NCBI GenBank assembly: GCA_965233665.1
Contig: CBDDTG010000064.1
Span: 1 to 64,000 of the forward strand
Direction: 5' to 3'
Source of the DNA: Bacterioplanes sp965233665
GTDB lineage: Bacteria > Pseudomonadota > Gammaproteobacteria > Pseudomonadales > Oceanobacteraceae
Length of the DNA stretch: 64,000 bases
Shown in pieces: positions 26,306 through 34,082 of the stretch. The number at the start of each line of letters is the position of its first letter. Positions within the stretch are counted from its first letter, which is position 1. The notes below the pieces were generated by a model. It was not told the origin of the DNA. It worked only from the letters and a program-made list of their open reading frames with translations, and did no database searches. The position numbers and the translations under genes are program-made.

Positions 26306-27081
26306 TAGTTGGCCTCCTGTGGCGCTGCTACCGGCACCTTGATCAAATCAGGTGCTGCCTGTTCGCGGGCGATACGAATACCTGCCATCACGCGGCTCTT
26401 GTAGGACGCATCAAGATCCTGCCATTCACGCAGGTTGTTGTTCCATACACCCAGCTCTTTACCGTCCAGCGATTGATAAATCAGTGCCACACGACCCACA
26501 CGCAGGAAGTCAACTTCACGTGCTTCATTATTCAACTCAAGGGTGCCACGATAAGATTCAATGGTACGACCGTAATCGACTTCCGCCTGGTAGGCTTCCA
26601 GCACTTTGCGGTATTGCTCCGCCATAGTGACGTCAGAACGACCCATCAGAGATTTCAGGCCTTCAACGCGCTCACGGCGCTCGTCCGTCAGGAAAGGTAC
26701 GTCGGCATCGACAAAGCGCTCAATAGCGCCAATCATTTTCAACATCAGCGGCGTAATCTGGCGCTGAACCAGGTTTACTTGGCGAATGCTGGATTCGATC
26801 TCATCCAGTTCTTGTTGTTGGCTGTTGAGCTGTTTATCTAATTGTTGAATGTAAACATTCAGACCATCGATCTCTTTTACCAGACCGCGATATTCACGCT
26901 CAGCTGAGCGAATCTGGTCGTCTACGGCGTCAATTCGCTGCTGTGATTGCTGAGCCTTGTTGACTCGCTTAGCGCCATCTTCCAGTGCTTTGTCGACTGT
27001 GTTGGCGTGCGCACCGAAGGCTACTCCGGCACTGATCACTGCAGCTGCCAGAATATTACGAGTTCGCAGTTGCATCGGCAT
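26305..27081 (-). CDS. DUF3450 family exported coiled-coil protein
   Basis: The first gene of the TonB2-type operon, 258 residues from the ATG at 27081; the frame is open from a TTG at 27099, and a second ATG lies at 27075. A signal peptide ends near 'GAHA-NT' (about residue 27). Residues about 35-100 are a coiled coil with strong heptads ('VYIQQLDKQLNSQQQELDEIE'). The C-terminal half has 'MIGAIERFVDADVPFL' and 'REVDFLRVGRVALIYQSLDG', diagnostic of DUF3450. The family sits beside TtpC in marine gammaproteobacteria and is thought to support the TonB2 complex. Biochemical role unknown. Confidence 0.85.
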   Translation of the reverse strand: MPMQLRTRNILAAAVISAGVAFGAHANTVDKALEDGAKRVNKAQQSQQRIDAVDDQIRSAEREYRGLVKEIDGLNVYIQQLDKQLNSQQQELDEIESSIRQVNLVQRQITPLMLKMIGAIERFVDADVPFLTDERRERVEGLKSLMGRSDVTMAEQYRKVLEAYQAEVDYGRTIESYRGTLELNNEAREVDFLRVGRVALIYQSLDGKELGVWNNNLREWQDLDASYKSRVMAGIRIAREQAAPDLIKVPVAAPQEAN

Positions 27082-27746
27082 AGTTGTTACCCGTGTCAAT
27101 CTTCTTTTGCCTGTTACCAGGCCCCCAAATAAACCCGCGCAGGGTAAGGTAGTTATATTACAAGTCTGTTACTTGACAGAAACGCTGCAGTTTTATGACA
27201 GGAACGCTGGTTGTTTGTCAAATAACGGCAGCAGATCTACCTACCTTTAAGCAGCGCGCATCTTACTGTTTTTCATGGGAAATCGCTTCTTTTTATTGCC
27301 TTTGTCTTAAATGACCGACACCAGAAGCGCCAATCTGATAACAAACTTCTAAATAAGAATGCCAAATCGAATTTTTTTCGTATTTTCACCCCTTCGGAGT
27401 AGATTATTTTCACGCCTGACAGACGCGTCACTGGCCTCCTGGGGAAATGCCTAAGCCGACAGATGAGCAAATTTCTCAATCCGGACCAAACGCCAACCTC
27501 AGTTCCTTAAGCACACCCGTATGTTTTTCTAACAACCACCCAAACACCACAGTAAAAACCACATCAACCAAGGCACTAGCCGCTAGGTAGTTAGGAGTGG
27601 TATGCAAAAAGGGCAATCCAGGCCTGGGGACTGCAATTCATTACCTTTAAACGAATTGCCCATTGTGGTGCTAAGACACTCTCTATGCTGGCAAGCGCCG
27701 CCGCTGAGGCAGCGCACATAACAATACTCATCAAGGAACCGACACC
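27082..27746. other. gene-free region between the TonB operon and the di-haem lipoprotein gene
   Basis: A stretch of 665 bp without a credible gene, AT-rich in its middle (about 27300-27500). It holds the divergent control regions: the Pho-box-like repeats for the TonB operon at 27155-27201 and, nearer 27747, the unidentified promoter of the cytochrome gene. A 68-codon open frame at 27273-27479 has no ribosome binding site or recognisable product. Confidence 0.6.
27155..27201 (-). promoter_or_regulatory. candidate PhoB box and -10 of the TonB operon promoter
   Basis: On the minus strand, three 7-bp half-sites lie 11 bp apart: CTGTCAT (27201-27195), CTGCAGC (27190-27184) and CTGTCAA (27179-27173). 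The first 14 bases, CTGTCATAAAACTG, match the PhoB box consensus completely. A TAATAT hexamer starts 12 bp after the last half-site (27160-27155), the usual place for a -10 in PhoB-activated promoters, with no good -35. The DUF3450 start is about 75 bp further. PhoB binding is inference; the spacing and sequence are directly visible. Confidence 0.6.
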
Positions 27747-30071
27747 ATGACTTGGATTGCCACTTCCCTGTTCAGGGCCTCACAATTAAGGGCACTGCTA
27801 CTCAGTAGCACCCTACTCTCTGGCTGTATTTTGGAGTTACCCGGCGAGTTTCCTCATCAAGAAGAGCTGTGTGACTTTGACCCTCAACGTGAAGCCCAGC
27901 GCCTGCAATCGGCCCAAAACCGCCAACCACCGCTCATTGAGCAGATTTGGATCAATGATCAGCTCAGCTGGACCCCATTAAGCCCAACCGCGCCGACCTT
28001 CAAACCTGGCGATCACATTCGCCTGGTGGGGCAAGACTTCGGCCAGGGGCCAGACATCGACTTCAGTAAAATCATGATCGGCAATACTCGCATCTTGGAA
28101 ACCGACTTGCACATGTTCAAACAAGAGCTGGCGCTCAAAGATCAGGTCAACTTTGAACTGCCTGAGGTGGTCGACCGCTGGGATAAGAACATTCTTAGTT
28201 GGAGCGGTGAGCGCATTGAGTTTCGTGTGCCTGACCATGTCAGCTCGGGGCCTCTGATCGTGCAGGTGCAAAAGCGCACCGGCTATAACGAGTCACTGTT
28301 AAAACCCGGCGCGGCTCATAATGTGATTGATGCGCAAACCTCACGCATTATTGATGACAACTTTGAGCACAACTGCGATGTGGTCTCGACCCTGAGCCAA
28401 AGCCAAGCCACCACACCCATTGAAGTAGACGTCGACAACCCGGACTTTGCGGCATTGGCCGACAAAGGTGAAAAGGTATTCTGGTCGTATGATTACAACA
28501 TTGGTGTCGCCCACAGCGTGCGTAATCTCGATTGGGATGCCATCTTTGAGTATCGCGCCAACGACCCCATCGGTGGCGGCAAAGCCGACCCGTTAAAACT
28601 GTTTGGCGCCTACCCGAGCGTGCGCGGCCAGGTGCCCGATGCTGCCATGGACGATGTGTATTTTCCCGAATACCCCATGCCAACCCCCATTCCTGGGCTG
28701 TTGGCCAAGCAGCCTGCTTTATTCAAGGGCAATACCCGAGATTCTGGCTGGGTCGGCTATCGCTACGCCGAAGCCAATGAGCCCTATAAAGGTAAAGGCG
28801 AATGGATTGGCTTTAACTGCGCCTCCTGTCACGGTTATCGCATCAGTTACTCCCCCACACCAGGTGAGCACATCACCAAGGTCATTCCTGGTTTACCCAA
28901 TCCGCGCTGGAGCATGAAGTGGACGGTGCTGCAAACCCTGGTCGATAAGTTCGACGGCATATATGGCTTAGAAGAAGGGCCTGCCTGGTCGCCCGGCAAT
29001 AAACTGGTGGCCAAAGACATGCTGCTGTATCACATCCCCGCAGGGGCCGGTGAGCATAATGTTGTGCGCGTCAATGGTGAAGGTAGCCACACCGATAACG
29101 ACTATGAGTTCTCACCCATTGCCATTCCCAACGTTACTAACTATATGGCCATTCGCCGCTCGCTGTCGCACACCGAATCCTATGTCGGATTTGAAGGTTC
29201 CTATATTCACTCTGAAGAACCCGATGGCGCTCAGGGAGCGATGAAAAAAGAGTGGCTAGAAGCGCTAACGGCCTATATGACCACCCTCGACCAAAACGAC
29301 GATGATTTACGCAATGTCGGCTTGTATCGCTGGCTTAAAGCCAACAATAAACTGGCCCAGCAAACAACGGAGCCGTCGTTAAGCGAGGGGCAGTTTGTGC
29401 AAACCGGCTGGCAGCACTACCCCGGCATCACCGCCGCGGTTGAACGCGGCCAGGCCATTTACGCTCGTGATTGCGGCAGCTGCCACCGCGATCAACTGGG
29501 CGCGCATACCAATGAGCAAATGCTGCGCTTGGATGAAGTAGGACGCTTTTTTACCCCAACCATTTACCAAAAAGAAACCCAATCGGTGCGCGTCACCTTC
29601 TTGCGTGACTTGTACTGGACGCAGCATCGCGGTTTGCTGTCCGACGGCCATGTGCGCAACCTCGAAGACTTAGTAGCGGCCGAACGCTGCCAGCCCGGCA
29701 GTGAGTTGTACAACCAGTACTATACCTTGCACCCTCCAGTGCGCCCTGCCCTGGGCGGCCCGGATCATATAGAGACTCACCCGGACTTAAATCGCAAAGG
29801 CGATGTTTTCCGCATGCCCAAATCGCGCTATATCACCAAGCTCGACAAAGGCTATCAGCGCAACCGCTTTATTGAGCGGCACAAATATTTTGTCGAAGTG
29901 CCCTGGGACGATCAGCATTATTATTGGGACTATCAGAAAATGCGCAGCGAATATGGCCCGGATGAAATGGGCACTGCAACGCCAATTGGCATGCCGGCTG
30001 CGCCACACCCGTGGTGCGCGCAACCAGGCAGCGATACAGATGATTTAGTGCAGTACTTGTTAACGCTCTAA
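27747..30071 (+). CDS. di-haem c-type cytochrome lipoprotein (RoxA/cytochrome c peroxidase-like)
   Basis: A 774-residue lipoprotein: the lipobox 'LLSGC' ends at Cys27. Residues about 55-190 look like an IPT/TIG or other beta-sandwich domain ('FKPGDHIRLVGQDFGQGP', 'SSGPLIVQVQKR'). The rest is a di-haem enzyme domain with two haem c motifs, CASCH (Cys358-His362) and CGSCH (Cys576-His580), 218 residues apart. This spacing and the late stretch 'HRGLLSDGHVRNLEDLV' are close to the rubber oxygenase RoxA and its MauG/CcpA-type relatives. It should be exported and oxidise a substrate with O2 or H2O2. The substrate is unknown; similarity to RoxA does not prove rubber cleavage. The ribosome binding site is AAGGA. 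Confidence 0.75.
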   Translation: MTWIATSLFRASQLRALLLSSTLLSGCILELPGEFPHQEELCDFDPQREAQRLQSAQNRQPPLIEQIWINDQLSWTPLSPTAPTFKPGDHIRLVGQDFGQGPDIDFSKIMIGNTRILETDLHMFKQELALKDQVNFELPEVVDRWDKNILSWSGERIEFRVPDHVSSGPLIVQVQKRTGYNESLLKPGAAHNVIDAQTSRIIDDNFEHNCDVVSTLSQSQATTPIEVDVDNPDFAALADKGEKVFWSYDYNIGVAHSVRNLDWDAIFEYRANDPIGGGKADPLKLFGAYPSVRGQVPDAAMDDVYFPEYPMPTPIPGLLAKQPALFKGNTRDSGWVGYRYAEANEPYKGKGEWIGFNCASCHGYRISYSPTPGEHITKVIPGLPNPRWSMKWTVLQTLVDKFDGIYGLEEGPAWSPGNKLVAKDMLLYHIPAGAGEHNVVRVNGEGSHTDNDYEFSPIAIPNVTNYMAIRRSLSHTESYVGFEGSYIHSEEPDGAQGAMKKEWLEALTAYMTTLDQNDDDLRNVGLYRWLKANNKLAQQTTEPSLSEGQFVQTGWQHYPGITAAVERGQAIYARDCGSCHRDQLGAHTNEQMLRLDEVGRFFTPTIYQKETQSVRVTFLRDLYWTQHRGLLSDGHVRNLEDLVAAERCQPGSELYNQYYTLHPPVRPALGGPDHIETHPDLNRKGDVFRMPKSRYITKLDKGYQRNRFIERHKYFVEVPWDDQHYYWDYQKMRSEYGPDEMGTATPIGMPAAPHPWCAQPGSDTDDLVQYLLTL

Positions 30072-30076
30072 GGCAC

Positions 30077-30112
30077 TGCCGCCCAGTGCTCAGCACTGGG
30101 CGGCAAGATTTT
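30077..30112. terminator. bidirectional terminator between the cytochrome gene and the three-repeat lipoprotein gene
   Basis: TGCCGCCCAGTGCT and AGCACTGGGCGGCA form a 14-bp perfect stem with one spacer base (the inner pairs open as a loop), followed by AGATTTTA. Both flanking genes end here. Confidence 0.8.
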
Positions 30113-31268
30113 ACTGCACACAATAACCATTCCACAGCTCATCAGAGGTTATGGAAGAAGCCGTCAAGTTATGGCTGGTGGTGCGCTGTTCATCGGCATA
30201 ATGCTTAAACAGAGATAACTCGCTATCGCTTACGCGATTAAAGCCATAAAAGTCGTCGCTCACCTCACCGCCAGGGCTTAAGTTGAACCAGCCATTATCC
30301 TCGGTAAACAACATATACTCACGACCAGCGTCAAAGCAGCCCTGCTCATTGCGGTAAAACAGCGTCACCACACGCGGTGAATAAAAATAGTAGAGGGTCG
30401 ACAACTCACCCAAAGTATCCGCCTCCCACACACCATAAACGCTGGGCAAATCTGTGTGACCAAAATTGGTATCGCGACTGGATAAACTAGGCAGCTCAGG
30501 AATGGGAGCAGTAACACACACATTATTCAGTTCAGATGCGCGAATATTCGCAGCTTTCAGCACACCACTAAATCGATCCGATTGATAACGCCAGACATCA
30601 CCGTCTTTGGCGAGCGACAGCGCCAGCTGGCCTTGATTAGCCGTCGTCACGGTAAAGGTCGCCGCACCGGATTTGATGATTTGCCCTTCACTCAGGTCAT
30701 AGCAGCCTTCCGCCGCTTGCCAAAGGTAATGGTCGTACTCGCCCGACGCCTGCACACTGACATATTGAGTGTTATCGCCAAGCTGCCAGACGCCCGCAAG
30801 CTGCGACAGGGAAATATCAGCCGTCGGCTGTTCGGGGGTATCATTCGTATCCGTCCCACATGGCGAGTATGCGCTCAGCGATACGGCACTTTGAGGCCTG
30901 GCCATAGAAACATTGCCAGCAGGTGTTGCCAAGGATAACTCGCCAGCGTCGTTGACCAACTGAATAGATTGATCATCTTTCGACAGCGACCAGCGCGACG
31001 AACTGATAGCGGCTAACTCATAGCGATCTTCGAAATAACAGCTATTGCCATAGTCGAGGGTATACAGCATCGCCTGCACGTCACTGCTATTTACCAGCAA
31101 TAAATAATCGTCATAGCCATTCGGGTCATTAATATTCACCCGCCACTGGCCATCAATACTGGTGTCAGCCACAGCAGATTCGCTGGAGGCTGAGCCTGAA
31201 CCCGAAGAGCCACCGCCGCAGGCGGTTAAGGCGCAAACAATCGTAAGCACCACCCTGTGTTTATTCAT
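30111..31268 (-). CDS. lipoprotein with three internal repeats, function unknown
   Basis: A 385-residue lipoprotein: the lipobox 'LTAC' is followed by a Gly/Ser-rich linker. No known family was recognised. The mature part is three repeats of about 100 residues starting at 'IDGQWRVNI', 'LAGVWQLGD' and 'VYGVWEADT'. Each has a G-x-W start, a central 'GC(Y/F)' or 'SCYF' with acidic neighbours, and a second Cys at its end ('SPCG', 'NVCV', 'GYCV'), so three disulfides are likely. The G-x-W opening and beta-rich predicted pattern recall lipocalin-like domains, but this is only an impression. It is convergent with the di-haem cytochrome gene. The start follows AAAAGGA. Confidence 0.6.
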   Translation of the reverse strand: MNKHRVVLTIVCALTACGGGSSGSGSASSESAVADTSIDGQWRVNINDPNGYDDYLLLVNSSDVQAMLYTLDYGNSCYFEDRYELAAISSSRWSLSKDDQSIQLVNDAGELSLATPAGNVSMARPQSAVSLSAYSPCGTDTNDTPEQPTADISLSQLAGVWQLGDNTQYVSVQASGEYDHYLWQAAEGCYDLSEGQIIKSGAATFTVTTANQGQLALSLAKDGDVWRYQSDRFSGVLKAANIRASELNNVCVTAPIPELPSLSSRDTNFGHTDLPSVYGVWEADTLGELSTLYYFYSPRVVTLFYRNEQGCFDAGREYMLFTEDNGWFNLSPGGEVSDDFYGFNRVSDSELSLFKHYADEQRTTSHNLTASSITSDELWNGYCVQ

Positions 31269-31375
31269 CGATATATCCTTTTATTTAATGACTGCGCCAA
31301 AGCACGCAAAAAATCGCGTAACAAATGTGCAATTAACCTAAAGAAGCCACCCACGGCGGCCTCTGTGCATGCAGG

Positions 31376-31849
31376 TTAAGGCTGAGTAGTAGCTACGTCT
31401 TCAGGCTGATAACGCAACCACTCCTGACTACGGCCCAACCAAGACACGCCGATGTAGCCACGCACTTCAAGGGACTGGCCATCTTCAGCAACATCTAACT
31501 TCGACTTATAAATACTGCCAGATTTAGGATCAAGAATTTGACCACTGCGCCATTCGCCCTCTCCCTCATGTTCCAAGCCCCACATAAAGGTTAAGCCTTC
31601 TATGGGTTGGTCCTTAAAATCATCCGGGCATTCTTCGCAGGTTTTACCTTTATCATCAGGACGCAGCAACTCAACGATGGTACCTTCTAATAGACCTTCT
31701 TTATTAACGCGAATTTCCACCACGCTGGCTTGTGAGCCATCTTCATCATCAATGGTAACCCAGCGGCCTTCGGCCGGATCAGCACACAGAGAAACGGATG
31801 CAAAGCACGCCGACACGGCTACAAGGTGAGAAAAAAACGAACGAAACAT
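31376..31849 (-). CDS. DUF2147 family exported protein
   Basis: A 157-residue protein with a signal peptide (about residues 1-22, 'SVSLCA'). The DUF2147 pattern is visible: 'EGRWVTIDDEDGSQASVVEIRV' then 'LEGTIVELLRPDDKGKTCEECPDDFKDQPIEGLTFMWGL' and 'IYKSKLDVAEDGQSLEVRGYIGVSWLGRSQEW'. It contains a CxxC pair (CEEC) typical of the family. Relatives are small secreted beta-barrel proteins of unknown function. Divergent from the DUF4397 gene across 267 bp. Confidence 0.85.
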   Translation of the reverse strand: MFRSFFSHLVAVSACFASVSLCADPAEGRWVTIDDEDGSQASVVEIRVNKEGLLEGTIVELLRPDDKGKTCEECPDDFKDQPIEGLTFMWGLEHEGEGEWRSGQILDPKSGSIYKSKLDVAEDGQSLEVRGYIGVSWLGRSQEWLRYQPEDVATTQP

Positions 31850-31930
31850 GGTGAGCCCCCAGAGATTATCAGTGTTGTTATTGTCATTTTGCCCAATACA
31901 GGCCGAATCGATTATATAAAGCCCCCCTCA

Positions 31931-32100
31931 CCTGTCCAGCCCCTGTCCAGTCGCGTACCAGCAAAGCCTATGCATAGAAACGACGCTGCCAAATAGGACA
32001 TTTTCTACAAAAGTTGGTAGCCTCGCACAACTTTCTGAACCTCTTGTACAACAATATATCTACTCAAATCCTGTACACAACAATACAACCCAGTACAGGA
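31931..32100. repeat. cluster of direct and inverted repeats upstream of the DUF4397 gene
   Basis: Three elements lie in 170 bp. CCTGTCCAG occurs twice with an 11-bp period (31931-31939 and 31942-31950). AAAGTTG-N11-CAACTTT is an inverted repeat (32010-32016 and 32028-32034). TCCTGTAC-N16-GTACAGGA is an 8-bp inverted repeat (32069-32076 and 32093-32100), ending 16 bp before the DUF4397 start. The last one could also fold in the mRNA leader. Candidate operators; the regulators are unknown. Confidence 0.45.
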
Positions 32101-32116
32101 CAACTGGAGGTTATAG

Positions 32117-33427
32117 ATGATGAAAGTATCTCAACTGATCGCCGTATCTGCGGTATCACTCGGCCTGGTCGCCTGCGGTAGTGATGACGACAAGGATAAA
32201 GACTACGCCTACCTTCGCGTTCTTCACGCATCGGCGGATGCGCCGGCAGTCGACGTGCTGGTCGATGGCAAAGCCGTGCTAGAAAACGTGAGCTTTCAAC
32301 AAGGCTCTGGTTATTTGAAAGTGGAGGCCGGCGGCCGTGATGTCGCTCTGCGCGTCGCAGGCACCGACACCACTGCCCTGCAGGCCAACCTGACATTAGA
32401 AGAAGACGGCCGTTACTCGGTGATCGCGCAAAACCAAGTGGCCAACTTGGAACTGGAAGTGCTGGATGACACCGCTCGCTATAACAATGGCAGCACGGAT
32501 GTCACCGTGGTGCACGCCGCCCCCACTGCAGGCAATGTCGATGTCTACGTCACGGCCAACGGTGCCGATTTGGGCCAAGCGACCTTGAGCGACGTGCCAT
32601 TTGATGCCAATGCATCCTTGGCTGATGTGGCCATGGGTGACTACCAGGTACGCCTAACGGGCGCTGGCAGCGATACCGTCGTGTATGACTCAGGCAGCCT
32701 GGCCATCGCTGGCGACATTACCGCCGTTGCCGTCGCCAGCAGCAGAGGCGCCTCACCCGTCACCTTATTAGCCTGGAGCGATAGCGTCACGCCAGTGCTG
32801 GATAACAGCGCAGAAGTGCGCGTCGTGCACGCCGTGGATGCCGCCGACGTTGATGTATACGCAGGCGGCAATAAGCTGTTGGACGACTTCTCCTTTCTGG
32901 ATACCAGCGGAGGCTATGTCAAAGTGATGGCAGGTGAGTTGGATGTGGCAGTCACAGGCGCAGACAGCACCTTGCAAGATGCCTTTAGCAATTTGTCCGC
33001 CACCTTGACCCTAGAGCGCGGTGAGTCTTATACCGTCATAGCCGCAGGCGACACAGGCGCATTGGCCCAAGCGCAACTGATCACCTTGGTGGACAAACGT
33101 AATAATGCCTCCAGCACCGACGGCGACGTGCGCTTAGTGCACGCTTCATCCGCCGCTGCGGCTGACCCGGTCGACATCTTTGTCTACGGCCAAGGCAGCA
33201 CGCAACCGGCACAGCCTAACTTTGCCGATGTCACCTTTGGCCAAGATACTGGCTACGTCGCCTTGCCGGCCGGTACTTATACCGTCGACATCGCAGCCGA
33301 TGGCACCACTGAACCCGCCATTGCTGGACTTGATGCCATTGCCATCGAAGCCGGTAGCGTTAGCACCGCCATTGCCGTTGGCAACGGCTCAGGTTTATCC
33401 GCCATTTTATTAAACGACAAGCGCTAA
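32117..33427 (+). CDS. DUF4397 repeat lipoprotein
   Basis: A 436-residue lipoprotein with lipobox 'GLVAC' (Cys20) and an Asp/Lys-rich linker. The mature protein has four DUF4397-type repeats, each opening with a V-H-A motif: 'YLRVLHASADAPAVDVLVDG', 'DVTVVHAAPTAGNVDVYVTA', 'EVRVVHAVDAADVDVYAGG' and 'DVRLVHASSAAAADPVDIFV'. These are beta-sandwich domains without known catalytic residues, common in surface or envelope proteins. A second ATG follows directly (32120); GGAGG at 32106-32110 serves either. A good terminator follows. Many inverted repeats precede it. Confidence 0.85.
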   Translation: MMKVSQLIAVSAVSLGLVACGSDDDKDKDYAYLRVLHASADAPAVDVLVDGKAVLENVSFQQGSGYLKVEAGGRDVALRVAGTDTTALQANLTLEEDGRYSVIAQNQVANLELEVLDDTARYNNGSTDVTVVHAAPTAGNVDVYVTANGADLGQATLSDVPFDANASLADVAMGDYQVRLTGAGSDTVVYDSGSLAIAGDITAVAVASSRGASPVTLLAWSDSVTPVLDNSAEVRVVHAVDAADVDVYAGGNKLLDDFSFLDTSGGYVKVMAGELDVAVTGADSTLQDAFSNLSATLTLERGESYTVIAAGDTGALAQAQLITLVDKRNNASSTDGDVRLVHASSAAAADPVDIFVYGQGSTQPAQPNFADVTFGQDTGYVALPAGTYTVDIAADGTTEPAIAGLDAIAIEAGSVSTAIAVGNGSGLSAILLNDKR

Positions 33428-33432
33428 ATATT

Positions 33433-33460
33433 AAAGGCCTCTATCCAGAGGCCTTTTTTT
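33433..33460 (+). terminator. intrinsic terminator after the DUF4397 gene
   Basis: AAAGGCCTCT-ATCC-AGAGGCCTTT, a perfect 10-bp stem, runs into seven or more T. Confidence 0.92.
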
Positions 33461-33801
33461 ATGACGTTTCACCGTCATATAGCTACCGAATCGGAATCAG
33501 ACTCACCCCCCTGCCAGCTCACTCTCATTGGCTAGCCCAACAACCCATGCGTCGTTGCATATCAGAGAGAACCGACCCATCCCATATCGTTTAACCGGGC
33601 GCAACGCCGCTTAGCAATCTACTACCAAGGTCTTGTAACGTCGTTATAGAGCGCCCGAGCAAAACCTATAAGATATTGATTTTAAAGGATAAATAGTTAA
33701 GAAAATTCGATCACTCTAGGGTTAATACCAAGGTCTATCTTCTTAAGCCGCCCACACTCCCCTAGCTTGAAATGGCATCTAATAAAAATTAGGAGGGGGC
33801 T
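33461..33801. other. gene-free control region of the acetate-type symporter operon
   Basis: About 340 bp without a gene. It contains the 11-mer TACCAAGGTCT twice on the plus strand (33623-33633 and 33726-33736, 103 bp apart). These may be operator copies for the regulator of the downstream DUF4212/symporter operon. The AT-rich segment 33660-33715 lies between the copies. Confidence 0.5.
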
Positions 33802-34068
33802 ATGGCTTTCAAGTCCGATGACGATCGAAATGCCTACTGGCGCAAAAACATTAATCTCATGCTCACGCTGCTGGTGATCTGGGCCGTTGCTTCATACGGT
33901 TTTGGCATTTTGCTGCGCCCAATGCTCGACGTGATTCCCGTTGGCGGTGTTGGGCTCGGGTTCTGGTTTGCGCAAAACGGATCCATTTACGTGTTTCTTT
34001 TCCTGGTGTTTTTCTACGCCAAAAAAATGCGCCAACTCGACCGCGAGTTTGGCGTTGATGACGACTGA
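33802..34068 (+). CDS. DUF4212 small subunit of a sodium/solute symporter
   Basis: An 88-residue inner-membrane protein with two membrane helices (about residues 16-36 and 51-72) and a charged C-terminus. 'YWRKNINLMLTLLVIWAVASYGFG' is the DUF4212 signature. These small subunits are nearly always encoded directly before the large VC_2705-type acetate/solute:Na+ symporter, as here (14 bp). The ribosome binding site AGGAGGGGG is strong. Confidence 0.9.
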   Translation: MAFKSDDDRNAYWRKNINLMLTLLVIWAVASYGFGILLRPMLDVIPVGGVGLGFWFAQNGSIYVFLFLVFFYAKKMRQLDREFGVDDD

Positions 34069-34082
34069 GTGAGGATAACACC

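Noticed and set aside
27175..27209. 13-bp direct repeat GACAG(A/G)AACGCTG as a novel element
   Set aside because: Its core coincides with the Pho-box-like half-sites two helical turns apart, so it is explained by that reading rather than as a separate element.
27273..27479. 68-codon open frame upstream of the TonB operon
   Set aside because: Basic, AT-driven composition, no start signal; more likely noncoding control DNA.
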